NCBI GenBank assembly: GCA_007127745.1
Contig: SKYV01000178.1
Span: forward strand, 1-49,267
Origin: Balneolaceae bacterium
Lineage (GTDB): Bacteria; Bacteroidota; Rhodothermia; Balneolales; Balneolaceae
Length of the DNA: 49,267 nt
Direction of reading: 5' to 3'
Shown here in pieces: positions 17,591 to 26,920 of this stretch; position 1 is the first letter of the stretch, and every line of letters starts with the position of its first letter. Both the position numbers and the translations under genes were made by a program. The notes under the pieces are model-generated. The model saw nothing but the letters and a program-made list of their open reading frames with translations, searched no databases and was not told where the DNA came from.

Positions 17591-18652
17591 TTATGACCAG
17601 TAACCACGCCCCATTCCTTTCAGCAGTAAAAACAGAAACAGCGGCGCCCCGATGAAGGATGTCAGAATACCAACCGGCAGAATAACCGGCGAAAAGAGGG
17701 TTCTTGCCACCGTGTCCGACAGCAGCAAAAACAGAGCCCCGAACAACGCAGAAGCCGGGATTAAAAACGAGTCGTCCCCGCCTATACACCGGCGGACAAT
17801 GTGAGGAACGACCAAACCCACAAAAGCAATAATTCCGTAAAAACTTACCACAACTGCCGTGGCCAGTGAAGCTGCAAGCATACCGGTAAGCCGCACACGA
17901 AATGCATTCACCCCCAGGCTCCGGGCAAATTCATCACCCGACTGAAGTGCTTTGTAGCTCCAGGCTTTCAGTGAAAAATAGATCAGTATCGGGAAGAGCA
18001 GCAGTGATAAAACCAGAACATCATCCCAGGCGGCACGCCCCAGGTCACCAAACATCCAGAAAACAATGGCTGCCAGTTCCACATCGGTAGCCACATATTG
18101 CAGTGCTGATACTCCTGCCCCGAACAGCGACCCGATGGCAATTCCGGCAAGAATCATCACTTCGGGAGTGGCTCCCCGGTAGCGTGCAATGGCCAGGATA
18201 AACCCCGTGCTTACCATGCTCCAGGCAAATGCGGAGAACATCACCAGGTATTGATCGCTCAGCCAGGGAAACAGTACAAAACCGGCCGATCCAAAAAAAA
18301 CAATAGCGAATGAAGCGCCAAACGCCGCCGCACCGGATATTCCCAGCGTGAAAGGGGAAGCCAGCGGATTTCGCAGCAAACTCTGCATGACAGTACCGGA
18401 TGCCGAGAGCGCCAGACCGGCCAGCAATGCGGCAAGCACACGGGGCAGCCGGATATTGAGAATAATTTGTTCTGAAACCGGATCTCCCGTGCCGGTAAAT
18501 ACACGAAATATATCCCCGAATGAAATACCGGCAGCCCCCACAACCACGGCATACATTCCCACAATTATGATGCCCAGAAAAACCAGCAGAATAAATAGAA
18601 TCCGCCGGCTTCTGTAGCGGCTGTAGTCCTGAACCAGTTCGGTTGATTTCAT
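17591..18652 (-). CDS. FecCD/BtuC-type ABC transporter permease
   Basis: Start chosen at the ATG 18652-18650, which overlaps the stop of the binding-protein gene (ATGA) and gives MKSTELVQDYSRYRSRR; a longer reading frame begins 36 bases upstream inside that gene. About 353 residues with roughly ten membrane helices. Family motifs include ILNIRLPRVLAALLAGLALSASG, QSLLRNPLASPFTLGISGAA and GLVVPHIVRRCIGGDD. This dimeric channel moves iron-siderophores, heme, B12 or similar metal complexes into the cytoplasm. Substrate is set by the adjacent binding lipoprotein and TonB receptor. Confidence 0.95.
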   Translation of the reverse strand: MKSTELVQDYSRYRSRRILFILLVFLGIIIVGMYAVVVGAAGISFGDIFRVFTGTGDPVSEQIILNIRLPRVLAALLAGLALSASGTVMQSLLRNPLASPFTLGISGAAAFGASFAIVFFGSAGFVLFPWLSDQYLVMFSAFAWSMVSTGFILAIARYRGATPEVMILAGIAIGSLFGAGVSALQYVATDVELAAIVFWMFGDLGRAAWDDVLVLSLLLFPILIYFSLKAWSYKALQSGDEFARSLGVNAFRVRLTGMLAASLATAVVVSFYGIIAFVGLVVPHIVRRCIGGDDSFLIPASALFGALFLLLSDTVARTLFSPVILPVGILTSFIGAPLFLFLLLKGMGRGYWS

Positions 18653-19761
18653 AATAATTCTCCGTCGAGCTGCCGGAACCCGCCCCAAACTTCTTTCAAT
18701 TCTTCATACACCGGTTTACCAAGAAATGCTTCAAAAATCTCATCTGTTTTTTTATCAGGATCTATATCTGAAAATGCATCGGGAAAAAGCACTTTGCCTG
18801 CATACCAGCCGTTCGCCAGAATATTTTCGTAACTGGCAGAATAGTTGTTGTACGGCAGCATGCCATAAACCTGCCCCTGCTGCAGGGCTTTCAAACTTAC
18901 ATAAAGCGGTGTTCCGCGGGAAATCTCCGACCCGGTAATGCTAAGGCTTGCCAGATCCACAAACAGCACATCCGGATTCCACAAAATAAGCTGTTCTTTA
19001 TCAATAAACGTACCCTGAATCGGATTAATCCTGCGTTCGTCGAGTTCTTCTGCAACATTTTTGACTCCCAAAAAGCGAAATGGCGGGTAGTATGGTTCGG
19101 TAGATGAAATTCCCTGAGTTCCGCTGTAGGAAACTCCGCCGATATACACTCGCTGCACCTCATTCTCTGCCTGACTTTCGGTCCTCTCCTGAAGTTTCTG
19201 AAGAGAATTTTGAATGTAACTCACCAACTCATCAGCCCGATCGATTTTTCCAATAACGGTAGCCATCAGCTTCAGAGAGTCAAAAAAGATTTCCCGCCGG
19301 TGGGAAAAATCTCCATAATCCAGGGCAATGACGGGAATTCCGGTTCTTCTCTGCAGTTCATCGGCCTGTCCACGGCTGGTAAATGTCATAAAAATTACAT
19401 CGGGCCTGGCAGATACAATCAGCTCAAGATCGCCGCCCATCAGCGGGCCAGCGCCGGGCCGTTCTCTCAATTCGGGATATGCCATCAAATAGGGACGGTC
19501 TGCTGTTCTTTCGGGTTCTTCAATCGCCGCAACAAGATCAATGGCATCCAGGTATGCAAGCATCCGCAAAGCACCGGCCCTCAACCCAATTACCCGGTTG
19601 ACTTCTTCAGGAACAGCAACTTCGCGGCCGGTCATATCCTGAATTAACTGAACATCTCCGGCCCGATCATTCTCTCCTTCACCGGCACAGGCTGATAGCA
19701 CAAACCCCAACATCAGTCCTGTCAGCAGCCATTTTGGTATGTTGATTCTCTTACCAATCAT
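18649..19761 (-). CDS. periplasmic substrate-binding lipoprotein (FecB/BtuF class)
   Basis: 370 residues. A lipoprotein signal ends in the lipobox LSAC with Cys at residue 25. The mature part begins IQDMTGREVAVPEEVNRVIGL, the standard opening of the class III metal-complex binding proteins, and contains LELIVSARPDVIF and IDKEQLILWNPDVLFVD. A distinctive central motif, GISSTEPYYPPFRFLGVKN, may mark its subfamily. It overlaps the TonB receptor gene by 11 bases and the permease by 4, so the operon is translationally coupled. Ligand cannot be read; siderophore, heme, cobalamin or another chelated metal are candidates. Confidence 0.9.
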   Translation of the reverse strand: MIGKRINIPKWLLTGLMLGFVLSACAGEGENDRAGDVQLIQDMTGREVAVPEEVNRVIGLRAGALRMLAYLDAIDLVAAIEEPERTADRPYLMAYPELRERPGAGPLMGGDLELIVSARPDVIFMTFTSRGQADELQRRTGIPVIALDYGDFSHRREIFFDSLKLMATVIGKIDRADELVSYIQNSLQKLQERTESQAENEVQRVYIGGVSYSGTQGISSTEPYYPPFRFLGVKNVAEELDERRINPIQGTFIDKEQLILWNPDVLFVDLASLSITGSEISRGTPLYVSLKALQQGQVYGMLPYNNYSASYENILANGWYAGKVLFPDAFSDIDPDKKTDEIFEAFLGKPVYEELKEVWGGFRQLDGELL

Positions 19762-21763
19762 ATCCGATTTTTACATTCAGCATTCTGCCGGGCGACATAT
19801 CTGTGATGGTTTCCATATGTCGGTTGTCCAGAATATCCATCACTTCCATCGAGAGAGTCAGGTTGCTCATAAACTGCCTCGAAACGATTACATCCAACGT
19901 AATGTAGGGATCGATTTTTTCGCTGTTATCTTCGCTGATGTACTGACTGCCTTTGTGCATTGCATAAATCCCGACATTTGCCATGCGGCTGCTCCAGCTT
20001 ATTGACCCTTTAAGCTGATTGGCCGGTGCAAACGTCAGAACATTGCCTTCCAAATCCGGGCGATCCGGGAAGGATACTATTTCGGACAGATGGCGGGTAT
20101 AGCTGGCGGTAAAGGTCAGATTATCGCTAATAAAATATCTCAGGTCAATCTCGGCACCGGCAATTCTGACAGACGACACATTCTCCCGTCGGAAGACCGA
20201 ATCGTCATCTTCCATCTCTACAAAATAGAGAAAATCATTACCGCGTGAATAGAACAGGCTTGGAGAGATCATCATATTCCAGACCGGGCGTAAGTCCATA
20301 CCTATTTCATAATTATCAAGGGTTTCCGGGCCAAGTTCGGGATTGGCGATTTTATCTCTCCCCCATAAAATTCCCGTTCGTGAGAGGTCGTCCAGAATGG
20401 ATGCCCTGAAGCCCCTTGAATACGAAACATAACCACTCAGCGATCTTCGGGGAGTGAACCGAACTGCCGCTCTCGGACTGAACGTTGACCAATTGTTGGT
20501 ATCCAGTTCGCCGTTATAACCGCTCAGTCGGGGTGTGGTTGCTTCAAAAAATCCGTCATAAAACGTAACATAATCGTAACGCAGGCCAAACTGCATGTGC
20601 ATTTGGTTATCAAGCATATGAATTTCATCCTGAAAATATCCGGCAAGGAACCGCATTTTTCCACGGTTTACCACCACATCATCCGAGGTTTGGTAAAAAT
20701 CTCCCCCATCCACAGAGCCGGTTTTGGCTTCCACGCCTGCGGTGAATGAATGAGCTCCAAGATCCTGAAACAGATCGAGTGTTATCCCATAATCATCCCG
20801 GTCAGACTCTACATTAAACCGTGAGTAATCGCCGTTCCGAACCCGCTCGCTAACTCTGAAATAATCTTCCCGCTGAAAAAACATATTAAGTGAATACCGG
20901 AAATCATCCTGTTCTCCCCGGATGTTCATTCTTGCTCTGCTCTGATCAAATTTCCGATACATGCCCGGATCTCTGATTTGCTGGCCATCACTACGTTCAT
21001 TCAAAAAGAGATCGTAACCGGCGGTAACCTCAAGCAGTTCACTCATTTGGTATGTTACCCTGCTGTTAAAGCCTTTGTCGTCCACATACCTGGCCACATC
21101 AAAATCGGTTCGTAAAGATTCAGGTGTGCTGATATATCCGTCGCTGTAATTATAAAATGCACCCATTTGCAGGCTCAGGCGATCGTTGGGTCGGCTGGTT
21201 ATGTGAATATGATTTTGAAATGTATTGAACGTTCCATAAGAAATACCAGCCGATCCGGAAAATGGCTCATCGGGTGTTTGTGTAATAATGTTTATGACAC
21301 CGCCCATGGCATTGCTGCCGTAGAGCGAAGAACCCGGGCCTTTGTACACCTCTACCTGTTTGACGCTGCCGGTGTGGATGCTGTTCCAGTTCACCCCTCC
21401 GGTATCGGAATTGTTGATAGATACTCCGTCAACCATCACCAGTGTGCGGCTTTGATCTTCCCCGGAAAGCCCCCGAAGAGTCACATTCGGGCGCATGGTA
21501 AACATCCCGAAACTGCTTGATGTGTTAATCCCCGAAATCGACCGGATTTTATCCACCAGTGTAAACGCAGGCACGTTAGCCATCACATCAGAAGAAATCA
21601 CATCCACCCGGGCGGGCACCTCAGACAGTGTCCTGGGTGATTTGGTGGCCGTCACTTCTATTTCATCCAGTTCTTGGTAGAGTGTATCTGCCACCCATTG
21701 CGCTTGCATGGATGAAGCCAGGAGTAAAAAGAAGGCAGCTATCAGAGTCAAATTTTTTATCAT
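19751..21763 (-). CDS. TonB-dependent outer membrane receptor
   Basis: 670 residues: signal peptide (about 1-22, ending MQAQ), a TonB-box-like DEIEVTATKS, a plug domain (about 40-150) with LVMVDGVSINNSDTGGVNW and VEVYKGPGSSLYGSNAMGGVINI, and a C-terminal 22-strand barrel ending KIGYDW with a terminal aromatic residue. BtuB/FepA/CirA-like architecture. First gene of an operon with the binding lipoprotein, permease, ATPase and TrmO-FmdE gene. No N-terminal carboxypeptidase-like extension, so not a SusC type. Uptake of a metal chelate or cobalamin-like ligand is inferred. Confidence 0.93.
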   Translation of the reverse strand: MIKNLTLIAAFFLLLASSMQAQWVADTLYQELDEIEVTATKSPRTLSEVPARVDVISSDVMANVPAFTLVDKIRSISGINTSSSFGMFTMRPNVTLRGLSGEDQSRTLVMVDGVSINNSDTGGVNWNSIHTGSVKQVEVYKGPGSSLYGSNAMGGVINIITQTPDEPFSGSAGISYGTFNTFQNHIHITSRPNDRLSLQMGAFYNYSDGYISTPESLRTDFDVARYVDDKGFNSRVTYQMSELLEVTAGYDLFLNERSDGQQIRDPGMYRKFDQSRARMNIRGEQDDFRYSLNMFFQREDYFRVSERVRNGDYSRFNVESDRDDYGITLDLFQDLGAHSFTAGVEAKTGSVDGGDFYQTSDDVVVNRGKMRFLAGYFQDEIHMLDNQMHMQFGLRYDYVTFYDGFFEATTPRLSGYNGELDTNNWSTFSPRAAVRFTPRRSLSGYVSYSRGFRASILDDLSRTGILWGRDKIANPELGPETLDNYEIGMDLRPVWNMMISPSLFYSRGNDFLYFVEMEDDDSVFRRENVSSVRIAGAEIDLRYFISDNLTFTASYTRHLSEIVSFPDRPDLEGNVLTFAPANQLKGSISWSSRMANVGIYAMHKGSQYISEDNSEKIDPYITLDVIVSRQFMSNLTLSMEVMDILDNRHMETITDMSPGRMLNVKIGYDW

Positions 21764-22181
21764 AACATCTGGTTATTTCGGAGTCAAAACGCATAAAAAC
21801 CCACGTTGTATCGGCTGGTAACTCATTTTTAATTTTTACGCTGGTAATATCTTTTAACCGGCAGTAATTCTGGCTGCTTCAATTTCTCTCCAGTTCATAA
21901 TACATCTGAAATATATCAACTTACGTCTTTATAATCTCATTTTGAGATACGCTGAATGCTGACTCTGTTGTAAGGAAATCCCTGATATTGATCTCAAACT
22001 GTCTGGTTCTCACACTCTCTCTTTTCCGAAATGTTGATATTCGAACAAGTTTTATTCCCGAATTCACAACATATTTACAGCACTTTCTGATTTTTCATGC
22101 TTATAAAAGTCTCGGACAAAAATAAATAGCAAATAAAGAGAGGCTGGGAGTAACCTGTAACTTCAAAAAATAAAAACGGCC
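21764..22181. promoter_or_regulatory. divergent promoter region of the TonB operon and acyl-CoA synthetase
   Basis: About 418 bases without a gene. The clearest element is an inverted repeat ATCTCA-TTT-TGAGAT at 21934-21948, 171 bases upstream of the receptor gene, a possible operator. I looked for a B12-box-like element and found no convincing match to the cobalamin riboswitch core. Promoters for both directions must lie here, but no -10/-35 pair is clear. Confidence 0.35.
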
Positions 22182-24104
22182 ATGAAAACACTTGTTCAAT
22201 TTCTTGAGGGATATGCGGAAAAGTACAGCAACAATCCTTACATCTGGGAAAAAAAGAAGGGAAAGTATCAACCAACCACCTATAAACAGACTCTGAGTTC
22301 AGTCCGGCAGTTTGCCGCAGGACTTATGTCGCTCGGGGTTGAAAAGGGTGACCGAATTGCCCTGTTATCAGAGGGGCGAACCGAATGGATGGTTTCCGAG
22401 CTTGGGATTGTTTATGCAGGGGCCATAAATGTACCGCTTTCGGTGAAACTGACACCTCAGGAGCTTCGGTTCCGATTACAACACTCCGACAGCGGAATGT
22501 TGATTGTATCGCGCCATCACCGGGATAAAGTGATGGAAATCCGTAAGGATCTGCCAGACCTGAAACAGATTATTCTGCTGGATGAGCCTGAATCGTATCT
22601 TCAGGACGAAATCGGTTTCAAAAAAGTGATGCAGCTCGGTAAAACTCATGTCGACCATCACGAAGATTCGCTGGATGAACGAAAAAACAGTGTTCAAGCC
22701 AGTGATATTGCAAACATCTCTTACACATCCGGAACCACGGCTGATCCGAAAGGAATTATGCTCACGCATCGAAATTACACGGCCAATGTGGAGCAGGCTT
22801 TAACGCTGATGAACATTCCGGAACACTTTAGAACCCTGCTGATTCTTCCACTCGATCATTCGTTCGCCCACACTGCCGCCATGTACAGTTTCATGGCAAA
22901 CGGGGCGAGTATTGCCATGATTGAAATCGGCGAAACCCAACTTGAAACTCTCCGGAACATTCCAAAAAATATCAAAGAAATACAGCCCTCTTTGCTGCTG
23001 AGTGTGCCTGCACTGGCCAAAAATTTTCGAAAAAATATTGAGTCGGGCATCAGAGAAAAGGGACCGAAAGCAGAAAAAATATTTAACTACGCCTTGAAAG
23101 TCGCCTACAAATATAACCGTGAAGGATTTAACAAAAACAAACTGGATCTGCTGAGTCGTGCACAGTTAAAGCTTTTTGATAAAATTCTGTTCAGTAAAAT
23201 CCGTGAAAATTTCGGAGGCAAACTGGAATTTTTTATTGGCGGCGGAGCCCTCCTCGATATTGAACTTCAGCGATTTTTTTATGCCATTGGCATCCCGATG
23301 TTTCAGGGGTACGGCCTTTCTGAAGCCACCCCCATTATTTCATCCAATGTCCCGGATCATCATAAACTGGGATCGTCAGGCAAACTGGTAAAAATGATGG
23401 ATCTGAAAATTATTGATGAAGACGGAAACGAACTTCCGCCCGGCAAAAAGGGAGAAATTATCATCAAAGGTGAGAACGTGATGAAAGGATACTGGAAAAA
23501 TGAAGAGGCAACCCGCAAAACGGTTGTGTATGGGTGGCTGCACACCGGTGATCTCGGGTATCTGGATGAAGACAGGTACCTCTATGTTCTGGGACGGTTT
23601 AAAAGTTTGTTGATTTCCAACGACGGTGAAAAATACAGCCCCGAATCGATTGAAGAATCCCTGGCCGATCAGTCTTCCGTCATTGAACAGGCCATGCTGC
23701 ACAACAATCAGGACCCCTACACCACCGGGTTGATTTTTCCCAGCCGGCAGGGACTGGTACTCCGTTTAAAACGCAAAGGTATAGAGCCATCGGATGATCT
23801 TGCTGTTGATGAATCCCTGAATATTATCCAGGATGAAATAGATGCATATCGTAAAGGCGGAAAGTATGCCGGACAGTTCCCCGAACGCTGGCTACCAACA
23901 GCCGTTGGGGTACTTTCTGAAGGATTCAACGAACAAAACGGCTTGATGAACAGCACGATGAAAATTGTGAGGAGCAAAATCAACGAATATCACAAAGAAC
24001 TGATGGACTATCTGTATGAGAAGGAGGCAAAATCTATCAATCATCAAAAAAACCGTGAGTCATTAAAAAAACTACTGCACGAAAATAATGGACGCAGCAA
24101 TTAA
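22182..24104 (+). CDS. long-chain acyl-CoA synthetase / AMP-dependent ligase
   Basis: 640 residues. Activates fatty acids to acyl-AMP and then acyl-CoA. ATP-binding P-loop YTSGTTADPKGIMLTHRN at about 181-198; A5-type motif FQGYGLSEATP; ATP-binding GWLHTGDLGYLDED; and a hinge GRFKSLLISNDGEKYSPE that differs from the usual GRxKDxI-x-GGxNIxP. This matches long-chain FadD15-type synthetases. Divergent from the TonB operon and followed by a terminator at 24282-24315. Fatty acid chain length preference is unknown. Confidence 0.9.
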   Translation: MKTLVQFLEGYAEKYSNNPYIWEKKKGKYQPTTYKQTLSSVRQFAAGLMSLGVEKGDRIALLSEGRTEWMVSELGIVYAGAINVPLSVKLTPQELRFRLQHSDSGMLIVSRHHRDKVMEIRKDLPDLKQIILLDEPESYLQDEIGFKKVMQLGKTHVDHHEDSLDERKNSVQASDIANISYTSGTTADPKGIMLTHRNYTANVEQALTLMNIPEHFRTLLILPLDHSFAHTAAMYSFMANGASIAMIEIGETQLETLRNIPKNIKEIQPSLLLSVPALAKNFRKNIESGIREKGPKAEKIFNYALKVAYKYNREGFNKNKLDLLSRAQLKLFDKILFSKIRENFGGKLEFFIGGGALLDIELQRFFYAIGIPMFQGYGLSEATPIISSNVPDHHKLGSSGKLVKMMDLKIIDEDGNELPPGKKGEIIIKGENVMKGYWKNEEATRKTVVYGWLHTGDLGYLDEDRYLYVLGRFKSLLISNDGEKYSPESIEESLADQSSVIEQAMLHNNQDPYTTGLIFPSRQGLVLRLKRKGIEPSDDLAVDESLNIIQDEIDAYRKGGKYAGQFPERWLPTAVGVLSEGFNEQNGLMNSTMKIVRSKINEYHKELMDYLYEKEAKSINHQKNRESLKKLLHENNGRSN

Positions 24105-24281
24105 AAACCGGTGTAAGTTTTTACTGAATGAACCGGATTTTCTATTTTTTTGAAAATGTTTTAACCCTTTTGTTACAGTTTTGTGCTGTTTTTTCTAAAG
24201 CAGACCAATAAGTTTTAATTGGACAACAGCAGAGTAACCTTGTTACCTGTTACTCTTCCTTAAGCATTCCCAACAAACAGG

Positions 24282-24315
24282 GAAGCCGGGTGTAGAAGCC
24301 CGGCTTCTTTCTTTT
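24282..24315 (+). terminator. Rho-independent terminator
   Basis: GAAGCCGGG (24282-24290) and CCCGGCTTC (24299-24307) form a perfect 9-bp stem followed by TTTCTTTT. It ends the acyl-CoA synthetase transcript and abuts the stop of the convergent gene at 24314. Confidence 0.85.
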
Positions 24316-25084
24316 AAAAATTGATCAAAATTCCATTTTTCAATTCGTATGTAAGCTTTGGAACATCAATAATCGGCTCGGCATCGTGCTGCATGGTAAA
24401 ACTTACGGAGAGGCTCAGATACCGGCTCATTCTCACATTCAGCTGACTTTCCATAATTGCCCTGGGCCTGAAAAATTTGCCGGGGCGCGCCTGGTAATAT
24501 CCCGTCAACAGAAGAGATGTTTGCGGGTTGATTCGCCCGATCACAGAAATGTTACTGGTAGATTTCAGATAGTCGTTTTCCACGGCCTCTTCACCCGAAA
24601 GCTTCCACTCCTCAAATTCGTACATCAATCCCGTTGCAATGTGCCCGGTCAGGTTTTCACCCGATAAAAAATTATACCGGACACCCCCTCCGGCCAATGC
24701 ACGATTACTCAGCCCCATGTTGTTGTTGTATTGATACTGCAAAAACAGTTCCGGTGAAAGGTTATTTTTTCTGAACAATTTAGACCGAAGATGAAAATAG
24801 CCACTGCTGATCAGAGAAGAGCCATCTACATCTACAAGTTCCAGGCTGCTGAGAAAAAGATAGCTGTGTTTTTGTGAGTAATACGATGTGTTTGTGCTGT
24901 TGGCAAGTTTCAGCACCCGATCTTTGTAACTGCTCAGGGAAAAATCAAATCCCATATCGCCGTGCCAGCCTGTGGTATCGGCTTCTCCCCGCACTCTTTC
25001 TACATTCAAAAGCTGGGCTTTTGCTGAATCGGCAAAGAATAAAAACAGGCAAAACAGAAAAACTGGTTTTGAAAAATTACGCAT
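24314..25084 (-). CDS. DUF481-like outer membrane beta-barrel protein
   Basis: 256 residues with a signal peptide (MRNFSKPVFLFCLFLFFADS, cleavage probably after AKA). The mature sequence alternates polar and hydrophobic residues with aromatic strand ends, for example YKDRVLKLANSTNTSYYS, SYLFLSSLELVDVDG and FLQYQYNNNMGL, and ends in ILINF with a terminal Phe typical of outer membrane barrels. The pattern resembles DUF481 (YdiY-like) proteins, but no functional motif is visible. Function unknown. It runs convergent to the acyl-CoA synthetase. Confidence 0.6.
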   Translation of the reverse strand: MRNFSKPVFLFCLFLFFADSAKAQLLNVERVRGEADTTGWHGDMGFDFSLSSYKDRVLKLANSTNTSYYSQKHSYLFLSSLELVDVDGSSLISSGYFHLRSKLFRKNNLSPELFLQYQYNNNMGLSNRALAGGGVRYNFLSGENLTGHIATGLMYEFEEWKLSGEEAVENDYLKSTSNISVIGRINPQTSLLLTGYYQARPGKFFRPRAIMESQLNVRMSRYLSLSVSFTMQHDAEPIIDVPKLTYELKNGILINF

Positions 25085-25228
25085 AGATTATGAGGCTGAA
25101 TTCCGGGTACACCCCGTTAGAAGAAAAATGCAATAACGGGGTAAAAATAAGCCGTAAAGATAAACTCAAAATTGTCATTGACCAATGATAATTTGTGCTT
25201 GTCATCGTAGGGCTTGGCCATATCGAGT

Positions 25229-25250
25229 GGCACAAGCGGACGCTTGCGCC
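25229..25250. repeat. REP-like palindrome
   Basis: GGCACAAGCG (25229-25238), GA, CGCTTGCGCC (25241-25250): imperfect palindrome of the same family seen at 34717, 44564, 44697 and 49202. It lies in the intergenic gap between two minus-strand genes. Confidence 0.7.
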
Positions 25251-25274
25251 AGTATCGGTATCAGAGATAAAAAA

Positions 25275-26591
25275 TCAGTCTAATGGGTCAAGAATTTTGG
25301 TCTCTCTGATGAAGATAAAAGCATCGTACCGATCGGGAAGAACCGTTGGCACATAGTTGTTCTGCTCATCGGCCGGATTGTATGTTACACCAATTGCCCG
25401 GTGTGGAATTTGCCGGTCGAGAGTGAATGACAAACCCTCATCTCTGAAGTCAAGATAGAATTTCTCAAGGCCGGTCTGCATCAGAAGATGCTCCCAGCTA
25501 CCCTGCATGGCTTCCGGGGTGTTCATAACAGTCATGTCTCCTTCCCATTCATACGCGGCCAGCACTTCGCCGGTAAAGGTGCCAAACCCGATGGCAAAGG
25601 TATTTTCCTGGCCAAGCTCCTGTCTGCTCAACTGACCAATATTGTGAATGCCGAAATTGGCCATGTCGGTAGCCCGAGCATCCCCGATATGCGTGTTGTG
25701 AGCCCAGATCACACCCCGGCTCCCCGCTCCGTAGTAATCGAGCAGGCGCTCGGCGGTGAGATAAAAATGAGACGCTCTTGCATTCCAGGATGTGGCATCC
25801 TGCTGAAGATTCCCGCGAAAATGCAGCTCAGCATTGATGGCCACTTTAGCACCGTGTTCTGCTCTGAAAAATCCCCATCGGGTGGCATCTTCGTGACTTT
25901 CGAGGCTTTGGACAATATCGAGCACTTCGTTCAGATCTTCAGAACAATCCTGTCCGGTTTGAGCCACCATCCGCACATATCCTCCGGGATCGGGGAAACG
26001 GGTGAGGCACGAATAGGCGTTGGAGGCTGTTCGCCCCTGCCTGCTGTCAATTTCCGAAATCCACTCAACAACATCTTCCATCACCTTGTAGTTGTCATAA
26101 ACATCAATTCCGTAGATGCCCACACGGTCTTCCGGCTCACGGTCACGGTTATATTCATGCAGCCAGCCAACCAGCGCTTTCGTCTCCTGGTTTCTCCACA
26201 TCCACAACGGCCAGCGTTCGATGGCACCCATCGCTTCTTCCAGGGTTTCTGCTGCGCCCGGCTTGTGTTTCACAAATTCGTTGATTCTCGAAAACGAAGA
26301 CCAGTCAGCCTCAACAGCGATGAAATTAAATTCATTTTCGGTGATCAGGTGCTTGCTTAAAAAAGATCGTTTGGTGTAAAACTCAGACGTTCCGTGAGAA
26401 GCCTCCCCCATCAGCACAAGCCGTTCGCCCGTAATCAGTCCGGCCAGTGATGCGAGATCAGAGCGCTCATCAAAAGCCACGGCTTTTTCGGATATCAGCT
26501 CTTCAACATCCTGCGCCGGTAAAACGGCAGTATTCAATAAAATAGAAACGATCAGAAAAATTAAGACGGAAAAAAAATTGCCTGTTTTCAT
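25275..26591 (-). CDS. erythromycin esterase-like hydrolase, exported
   Basis: 438 residues beginning with a signal peptide (about 1-26, ending LPAQ). The EreA/ChanN-like superfamily motif GEASHGTSEFYTKR lies at about 62-75 (with E63 and H66), followed by FIAVEADWSSFSRIN, GIYGIDVYD and VIWAHNTHIGDA, all positions typical of erythromycin-esterase family proteins. Ere enzymes hydrolyse macrolide lactones, but most chromosomal homologues have unknown substrates and this one is exported. Resistance should not be inferred. It stands alone on its strand with about 190 bases to the next gene. Confidence 0.85.
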   Translation of the reverse strand: MKTGNFFSVLIFLIVSILLNTAVLPAQDVEELISEKAVAFDERSDLASLAGLITGERLVLMGEASHGTSEFYTKRSFLSKHLITENEFNFIAVEADWSSFSRINEFVKHKPGAAETLEEAMGAIERWPLWMWRNQETKALVGWLHEYNRDREPEDRVGIYGIDVYDNYKVMEDVVEWISEIDSRQGRTASNAYSCLTRFPDPGGYVRMVAQTGQDCSEDLNEVLDIVQSLESHEDATRWGFFRAEHGAKVAINAELHFRGNLQQDATSWNARASHFYLTAERLLDYYGAGSRGVIWAHNTHIGDARATDMANFGIHNIGQLSRQELGQENTFAIGFGTFTGEVLAAYEWEGDMTVMNTPEAMQGSWEHLLMQTGLEKFYLDFRDEGLSFTLDRQIPHRAIGVTYNPADEQNNYVPTVLPDRYDAFIFIRETKILDPLD

Positions 26592-26920
26592 ACGGTTTTT
26601 CTTTTCAAGATATGAATGAAAGTTGTGTCTTGAAATTTTTCTCCGAAATTCTCCGCAGAGTTATGAACGGAGGGCTCTTCATATTATCGGAAGCAATTGA
26701 AGGTAAGATTGCACACCAAAGTTATTTGAATTATTATGGGGCAATAACCTGCTGTAAATGGCGAAGAATAACGGTTGATACTGAGGATTGGAGCTAACAC
26801 AAAGCTGATAACCAAATTTTTGGTACAGCCTCGGCTTGGTAGAAATACCACCAAGGTGCTAAACCTTTTTTGAATGATTATCTTATTTATAACTAAAATC
26901 ATTTTTTATAACCGAACAGC
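26592..26920. other. 329-base intergenic region with inverted repeats before the HEPN-MNT pair
   Basis: No convincing gene. Contains ACCAAA-TT-TTTGGT (26811-26824), a perfect inverted repeat, and TGGTA-GAAA-TACCA (about 26837-26850) within a longer CTTGG...CCAAG arrangement, then AAGGT-GCTAA-ACCTT followed by Ts (about 26853-26871). These repeated TTGGT/ACCAA half-sites could be an operator for the toxin-antitoxin genes or a leader hairpin. Confidence 0.4.

Noticed and set aside
21764-22181. Cobalamin riboswitch before the TonB operon
   Set aside because: The context made me look for the conserved B12-box on the minus strand, but I could not find a convincing match; a covariance-model search (Rfam cobalamin) would be decisive.
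25488-26360. 290-codon open frame antisense to the erythromycin-esterase-like gene
   Set aside because: The minus-strand frame has clear family motifs and a signal peptide over the same bases; the antisense peptide shows no domain and is a by-product of codon bias.
25275-26591. Macrolide resistance determinant
   Set aside because: Family resemblance to erythromycin esterases is clear, but the protein is exported and most chromosomal homologues have other, unknown substrates; resistance is not supported.
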